A DNA stretch of 64,000 nt. It comes from Xenopus tropicalis. Taxonomy: Eukaryota > Chordata > Amphibia > Anura > Pipidae. Below the pieces are notes generated by a model. That model was not told the DNA's origin. It was given only the letters and a program-made list of their open reading frames with translations, and ran no database searches. The stretch lies in the NCBI RefSeq assembly GCF_000004195.4, contig NC_030684.2:105601929-105665928 (forward strand). Direction: 5' to 3'. Below, one piece after another: positions 60,501-64,000 of the stretch. Both the position numbers and the translations under genes were made by a program. Numbering within the stretch: the stretch's first letter is position 1; each line of letters begins with the position of its first letter.

Positions 60501-61890
60501 CTGATATTTGCCTTACCTTAGTGTTTTGAAGAGATGGCAGTTCAGATGCCTTCTGGGCCAGAGTAAACAAATTGGCTTCCTGGGATATACGGCGTCGCCG
60601 TCTTATAGTCTGGATCACGCCGCCAGTACCTCCAGCAAGAGGGTCATTTTTTTCTGGCCCACTTTGATCAATTAGAGGCTGCATTTCCCCTGCTCTACCA
60701 TTCTGAGGCAGAGGCGCCTTATCTAGTTCAGGGAGATGACCACAGATTTTGTCCTGAGTTATTATTTGGGTATCCCTTGGCATTTGCTGGTATCCCCTCT
60801 TGTAAGGCTCATGTGCCTCTACTTGATGTTGTACTGCATGCTCATAAGGATTTTGTATGTACTGATTCGTTACTTGAGGCTGAGCGATCCCCAAAGGGGC
60901 TAATGGTGGGAGGCCTTCTTTAGAAAGTCTGCGTGACCTCCTTGGTAAAGGAATCTGAGCCTTGGGCAGCACGGTCTGCTGGTTGTGCTCTGCAACAACA
61001 TTTGTGTATTCCTGTGATGCAGGAGCAAGCTGAGTCTGGCTTATCACGTGCATCTTCTGCTGTGCCACCCCATGAGGCTGGCCCATAGGGACAGCTGGCT
61101 GAATGCCATAGGTTGCCTGCTGTTGCTGGGTTGGATAAAAGTTCTCAAACAGTTGCATCTGAGGTAGAGCTGTCTGCTGTTTCTGCTGGGAGGCAAAAGC
61201 AGCATTAGAGGAGGCATTAGGAAACACATGGAACAGTTCAGAAAGAGCTTGTTTCTGGCCTTGGTGTCCAAATGCCATTTGAAAAGGCTGCAAAGACAAT
61301 TGCTGTGTTTGCCGTTGCTGTATTTGCTGCTGCTGCTGCTGCTGAGCCTGTAAAACAGAGTTTAAATGAGCCTGCTGTTGCGCAAGCGTATGTTGCTCCA
61401 ATTGGGCTTTCTGAGACATCATCTGTTGCAAAGCATCCCCATACATATCTGACTGAGACACTCCCACTGCTTTGTCCTGGCTCCTCTTTTGTGGCTCATG
61501 ATGGTTGTAATAAGAAGAAACCATGGTGACACCATATCCGCCTGGGTTTCTCGGCCACATAGAAGCAGGCTGAGCTTGCCAGGTAGGGTCAGTTCTTTCA
61601 GATACATTCCATTTACCAGGAACTTGCTGCTGATTCGCTCTCATAGCATCAGGCCTTTCCTGGGTATACATAACTGTGTTAAGCATATTGCTAGAAGGAG
61701 CAGAAGCGAGGCCGTCCACCTTGGAAAAATCTGTAGCCTGAGGAACTGGCGGCCTAACTGCGGTCCCATAAAACTGCTGCTCTTTCACCTGAGGCAGTTT
61801 ACTTGCAACCGGAGGGGCCTGCTCGTTGAAGAACGTAATTCTCTTTCCTGTTCTCTTATTTGAAGCCTTCTGCTGAGGCTGCAGATTCAT
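45268..61890 (-). CDS. mideas: MIDEAS (ELMSAN1), mitotic deacetylase-associated SANT domain protein
   Basis: Twelve coding exons in minus order: 61890-60517, 55715-55428, 53688-53343, 52678-52609, 51873-51740, 51299-51196, 49879-49804, 49510-49422, 48854-48702, 48129-47941, 46493-46315 and 45508-45268 (TAA last). The total is 3243 nt, or 1080 residues (human about 1045), and all phases agree. Residues 1-458 are a Gln/Pro-rich region starting [14 protein letters not shown] basic [10 protein letters not shown] block and an [19 protein letters not shown] block follow. ELM2 spans roughly residues 693-795 and SANT about 798-846. A C2H2 finger lies at C996, C999, H1012 and H1016, with an Ala tract and a Ser/Asp/Glu tail after it. 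MIDEAS scaffolds HDAC1/2 with DNTTIP1 in the MiDAC nuclear deacetylase complex through ELM2-SANT. The start is the first in-frame ATG of the exon. An untranslated stretch continues to an acceptor at 62061/62062. Confidence 0.96.
46858..47190. repeat. Reverse-oriented CACCTTTAAGTTAA-family copy
   Basis: ATTAACTTTTTATGGTA, CAAACCACTGTCTGGCTGCT, and AAATTAATTTAAAGGTGACC match the 30636-31078 family. It lies in MIDEAS intron 46494-47940. Confidence 0.7.
48702..49510 (-). CDS. mideas: MIDEAS SANT-domain exons (49510-49422 and 48854-48702)
   Basis: The SANT domain is split by one intron in phase 0. The first helix pair is in [20 protein letters not shown] plus KDFLLVQKL. The third helix is in [18 protein letters not shown], followed by the basic [13 protein letters not shown] segment that continues toward the HDAC interface in ELM2-SANT proteins. 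The residues are close to human MIDEAS. Confidence 0.94.
50024..50156 (-). mobile_element. Poly(T)-headed retro-insertion with 16-bp target-site duplication
   Basis: AGTTCCAATCTGTTTT stands at 50008-50023 and again at 50157-50172. Between them is a T run (the poly(A) of a minus-strand copy) and about 115 bp of unrelated sequence. This is the signature of target-primed reverse transcription by a LINE, acting on itself or on a SINE. The source family was not identified. Confidence 0.75.
50459..50735. repeat. Palindrome inside the 49958-50985 element
   Basis: AATGTTCTATTGACGGCTGG pairs with CCGGCAATAGAACATT. AAAGAACCACCATCAAAGAA with CTGCCTACAAAAATGTCACA pairs with the matching TGTAGGCAGTTCTTTGATGG segment on the right. 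The centre is near 50600. Confidence 0.85.
51196..51873 (-). CDS. mideas: MIDEAS ELM2-domain exons (51873-51740 and 51299-51196)
   Basis: These exons encode about residues 693-772, with [14 protein letters not shown] at the start and [29 protein letters not shown] and [15 protein letters not shown] after it. The domain ends in the next exon (49879-49804) with a LLLKKP block. ELM2 is the segment through which this family wraps and dimerises around class I HDACs. The 440-bp intron between the two exons, 51300-51739, holds nothing recognisable. Confidence 0.93.
52747..53000. repeat. Partial reverse CACCTTTAAGTTAA-family copy
   Basis: AAAATGGCCAATTCTAAGCA, AACTGGTCTTCATTTTTT and GGGGGTCACTTACCCC motifs match the family. 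It is truncated at the right. It lies in MIDEAS intron 52679-53342. Confidence 0.65.
53742..53785. repeat. Microsatellite (CATA)n
   Basis: A run of about ten ACAT units, with ACAC-containing units at the left. It lies 55 bp upstream of the MIDEAS exon 3 acceptor, beyond its T run. Confidence 0.95.
53785..54496. mobile_element. Inverted-repeat element with about 165-bp arms
   Basis: The left arm starts AATTCCGGAAAGAAGGTACC and runs through GACGTTTCGGCTGTAACACC to TATACAGTGTTTGACGGG (about 53945). The right arm is its reverse complement, ending GGTACCTTCTTTCCGGAATT at 54496. The interior (54010-54300) is not palindromic. No transposase is seen. Confidence 0.85.
54529..54562. repeat. Microsatellite (AC)n
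   Basis: A run of CA dinucleotides, with one CG variant at the right end, between the 53785-54496 element and the TTAA MITE. Confidence 0.9.
54630..55055. mobile_element. TTAA-ended palindromic MITE, copy 3 (426 bp)
   Basis: It runs TTAAAGGAACAGTAACACCA to TGGTGTTACTGTTCCTTTAA. It is very close to copy 2 at 17824-18240. It lies in MIDEAS intron 53689-55427. Confidence 0.92.
55716..60516. other. MIDEAS intron 1 (coding)
   Basis: This 4.8-kb intron holds a Tc1-like fragment (59590-59780), fragments ending in GGCCACCTTAAG (57163-57204) and starting AGGGGCCATACATAGG (59197), and the unexplained open frame at 58371-58913. The rest of 55716-58370 shows nothing recognised. Confidence 0.5.
59590..59780 (+). 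pseudogene. Tc1-like transposase fragment
   Basis: GCATCATGCTGTGGGGATGC and the CTTCCAGCAGGACAATGACC stretch correspond to the region around the conserved catalytic Asp (QxDNDP-type motif) of Tc1 transposases. The frame shifts right after the motif and the fragment stops soon after, so it is dead. Confidence 0.7.
60517..61890 (-). CDS. mideas: MIDEAS coding exon 1: Gln-rich N-terminal half
   Basis: This single 1374-nt exon encodes 458 residues, 42% of the protein. It holds an interrupted polyglutamine stretch (six Gln, Ile, two Gln, then Arg-Thr-Gln-Gln; DNA about 61300-61345), the FQMAFGHQ and [10 protein letters not shown] segments shared with human, the [20 protein letters not shown] block near 60905-60965, and the [20 protein letters not shown] block near 60565-60635. 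The donor is AAG/GTAAGG at 60517/60516, in phase 0. The region is predicted to be disordered. Confidence 0.95.
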
Positions 61891-62061
61891 GGTAATCAAC
61901 ACACATGTAAACCTTGGAGATTTCTCCTCGGCAGTAAGTGAGAGGACAGAAATAACTTTAAAAGTAGCAGGTTCCCAGAAAGGGGCGGAGGTATGTACTG
62001 TTCCTCAGATCCTGCTAGATTCAGCAGTGTGAAAACATTTAACTCTCCAAATGATGGGATT
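61891..62061 (-). promoter_or_regulatory. mideas: MIDEAS 5' untranslated part of coding exon 1
   Basis: On the minus strand, an acceptor TGTGTTGCAG ends at 62062, so the exon should begin at 62061 and run 171 nt untranslated into the ATG at 61890. The first untranslated exon and promoter are not identified and may lie beyond 64000. Confidence 0.5.
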
Positions 62062-64000
62062 CTGCAACACAAAATCAGAACACCATTTAATATTTTGCAT
62101 TACTATACAAACACTAAGCAACTGCAGAACATGAGGCCATGTTAACTAGGTAATAGAAATTGTAGATCTTTGTGTTTGCAGTCTTCCATTTTGAGCCATT
62201 TTCCCTGAATTGTGGGAACACTTTCAGGTTATGCAAACCTTATGTAAATCATTCGATAAAATGGCACACACGCAGTTTAGCATTTTATTCAGAATCTGTT
62301 GGTTGATGCTGACAAAGCGCTCAGTTATACAGTTATGTCTTTTCTGGTTTCCCAGTCACCTTGCCCACATCTGATGCCTACCCAGCTAGATGGTTGACAG
62401 CAGTGGAGAAAACAGTGTCCACCACTTTGGATGCAATTCAATGGAAAGCAAGCGTTTTGTCAGAAAGGACCGTCTGCCACTGTTCCATGTGATTCAGTCA
62501 TGGTGCTTTTATCTGACAGAAATGAGCAGTGACAGACAGAAATGGATGTTTTGACCATGGCAGTTATATTTTCCAGTGTGCCATTAAATAGGGAACAACA
62601 GAAGAGTAAATATGGCCCCCTGTGCTCTGCCTAAACCTTCTAGCACTGACTCTAGCACCACTCCGCCAAGCTGATATTTCTCATAAGAAAAGCATAATGT
62701 TCAGCCAGCCCAACAGGTCTGATGCTAAACTGGCTGGTGTAGTGAACAACATAGTCATTTCCATGCATTAAGGACTTTAGGGGGCTATGAACAACCAAAG
62801 TCTACTTCCCGTAAAGCACCACCTCATTAAAGAAGTGGTTTTCAAACTTTAAGACCATTGCTCTGTTAGAGGTCCAAACTATGTGGGCTGCGCTCAGCTC
62901 ATTACAATGTTCCAGAGGTGTAAAAATATTGATATTACTGCCCATTTACACATTGTTTCAATAATAGCTAGAACAGCAAAATTGGCGTTAACCCCTAAAT
63001 CTTAGCTTAACTGACAAAAGTTGATCTTCCAGCATTCAACCCATCGCTAGTCTTTAGGATGGGCATCCACCAGCCATCTCACAGGCCCCCTAGTGGGGTG
63101 AGGGGCAGCCCCACAGTTTGGAAACTATGGCATAAGAGCAACACACAGCAACTTCTGTATCTATAAGGCTTTGTGCTATGGTCTATAAAGTGGCACCAGT
63201 GGTGATGGAATGTTGACCAGTGTCATTTTCTGCAATGATTCTGCAAGTAAACCCTTTGGTTATTAACCAGTTCAAGCACAAGCTGTATCACATGGTGTGT
63301 GGCAGCCAACTGGAAGCAAGCATGCATGGCACCAAAGTGTGATGTAACTCTTAAGTGCCATATATGCTTGATTCTAGTTGGCGCTAGGTGTGCTGCAAAG
63401 ACTGTGCACGTGGTGGCTGTACAGATTTTTTAAAGTATACTGGGCTGGGATATCTGAGCCAGAGCAGCAAACTGGAACCTTAATAATCATAAGGAAAATT
63501 ATATTACATTGAAAGTTGGAATATTGTCCTTGAATGAGGTGACTTTACTTTTTAACTCAACAATTAGGAGGGCCAAATACTAAAGAGAATGCAAATCCAT
63601 CCCCTTACAGGAATAATATGCCGAAAGGCAGGGCTGAGACAAGGCTAACAACTTCTCTGAACTAAAGTTCCCAGCATTCCGCAGCAGTAAGCAAAAAAAA
63701 AAAACAAAAAACCCAGATCCTGCTAAAACAAGAAACTATGAACCTGATGAAATAGAAGATACTGCCCCTTGAGCAGCAGGACAGGGTCACTGGGTGCATA
63801 TTATAGAATCATCACTAAGATAAAAGGAGTAGGACAAACAAATATATTACAGTGGCAACTAAGACGAAAAAGTAATGTTCATGAGCTACTTCTAAGAATT
63901 AGCCAGTTTCCATGGAGACTATCCCTCAACCAAAAAATGCATTAACACTGTGGGTGCTGGATATTTAATATTGACTGTTTTTATATATAGTCATAAATAT
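62062..64000. other. MIDEAS 5' intron or upstream region
   Basis: I see no coding exon, CpG-rich promoter or complete mobile element here. It may be the intron before the start-codon exon. An A-rich run lies at about 63692-63712. Confidence 0.4.

Noticed and set aside
61272..61529. Alanine-rich plus-strand open frame
   Set aside because: It is the antisense of the MIDEAS glutamine-rich exon.

Overview
This is a vertebrate nuclear window with spliced genes, GT-AG introns and a dense load of short, inverted-repeat DNA transposons. The protein sequences, together with repeat families I recognise as frog-type (TTAA-flanked palindromes, GTACAGGTATGGGAT-ended elements, TAGGGATGCACCGAATCC-ended elements), point to an amphibian, most likely Xenopus. 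I cannot decide the species from sequence alone. All gene models below were built by hand from splice sites, phase agreement and remembered protein families, and no search was run.

Layout from left to right. (1) 50-7651, plus strand: the 3' part of HEATR4, about 300 residues of HEAT repeats, running in from beyond the left edge. (2) 10258-16089, minus strand: HAUS2, complete, 6 coding exons, 221 residues. (3) 19350-23490, plus strand: LRRC57, complete, 5 coding exons, 238 residues. It faces HAUS2 head to head across a CpG-rich interval around 16090-16420 that looks like a shared bidirectional promoter. (4) 31562-41074, plus strand: DNAL1, complete, 8 coding exons, 192 residues, with an RFX X-box-like site just upstream of the start codon. 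(5) 45268-61890, minus strand: MIDEAS (ELMSAN1), complete, 12 coding exons, 1080 residues, with glutamine-rich N-terminus, ELM2, SANT, a C2H2 zinc finger split over two exons, and a polyalanine/serine-acidic tail. DNAL1 and MIDEAS are tail to tail. HEATR4 and HAUS2 are tail to tail.

The genes do not form a pathway. They are independent vertebrate genes: an axonemal dynein light chain (cilia), an augmin subunit (spindle microtubule branching), a small leucine-rich-repeat protein, a HEAT-repeat protein of poorly known role, and a chromatin co-repressor scaffold. As I recall human gene order, HEATR4, DNAL1 and MIDEAS lie on 14q24.3 while HAUS2-LRRC57 lie on 15q15, so the frog order joins two human blocks.

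Everything between exons is intron or intergenic DNA filled with mobile-element remnants: hAT-like elements with 8-bp target duplications, TTAA-flanked palindromic MITEs, TA-flanked MITEs, two decayed Tc1-like transposase relics, a poly(T)-headed retro-insertion with a 16-bp target duplication, and several clean nested insertions whose order can be read. No tRNA, rRNA, CRISPR array or bacterial-type system is visible. I found no convincing undescribed coding system. The best leads are regulatory (X-box sites near DNAL1, one carried by a transposon), a double reading frame at the left HEATR4 exon, and an unexplained 180-codon open frame at 58371-58913.
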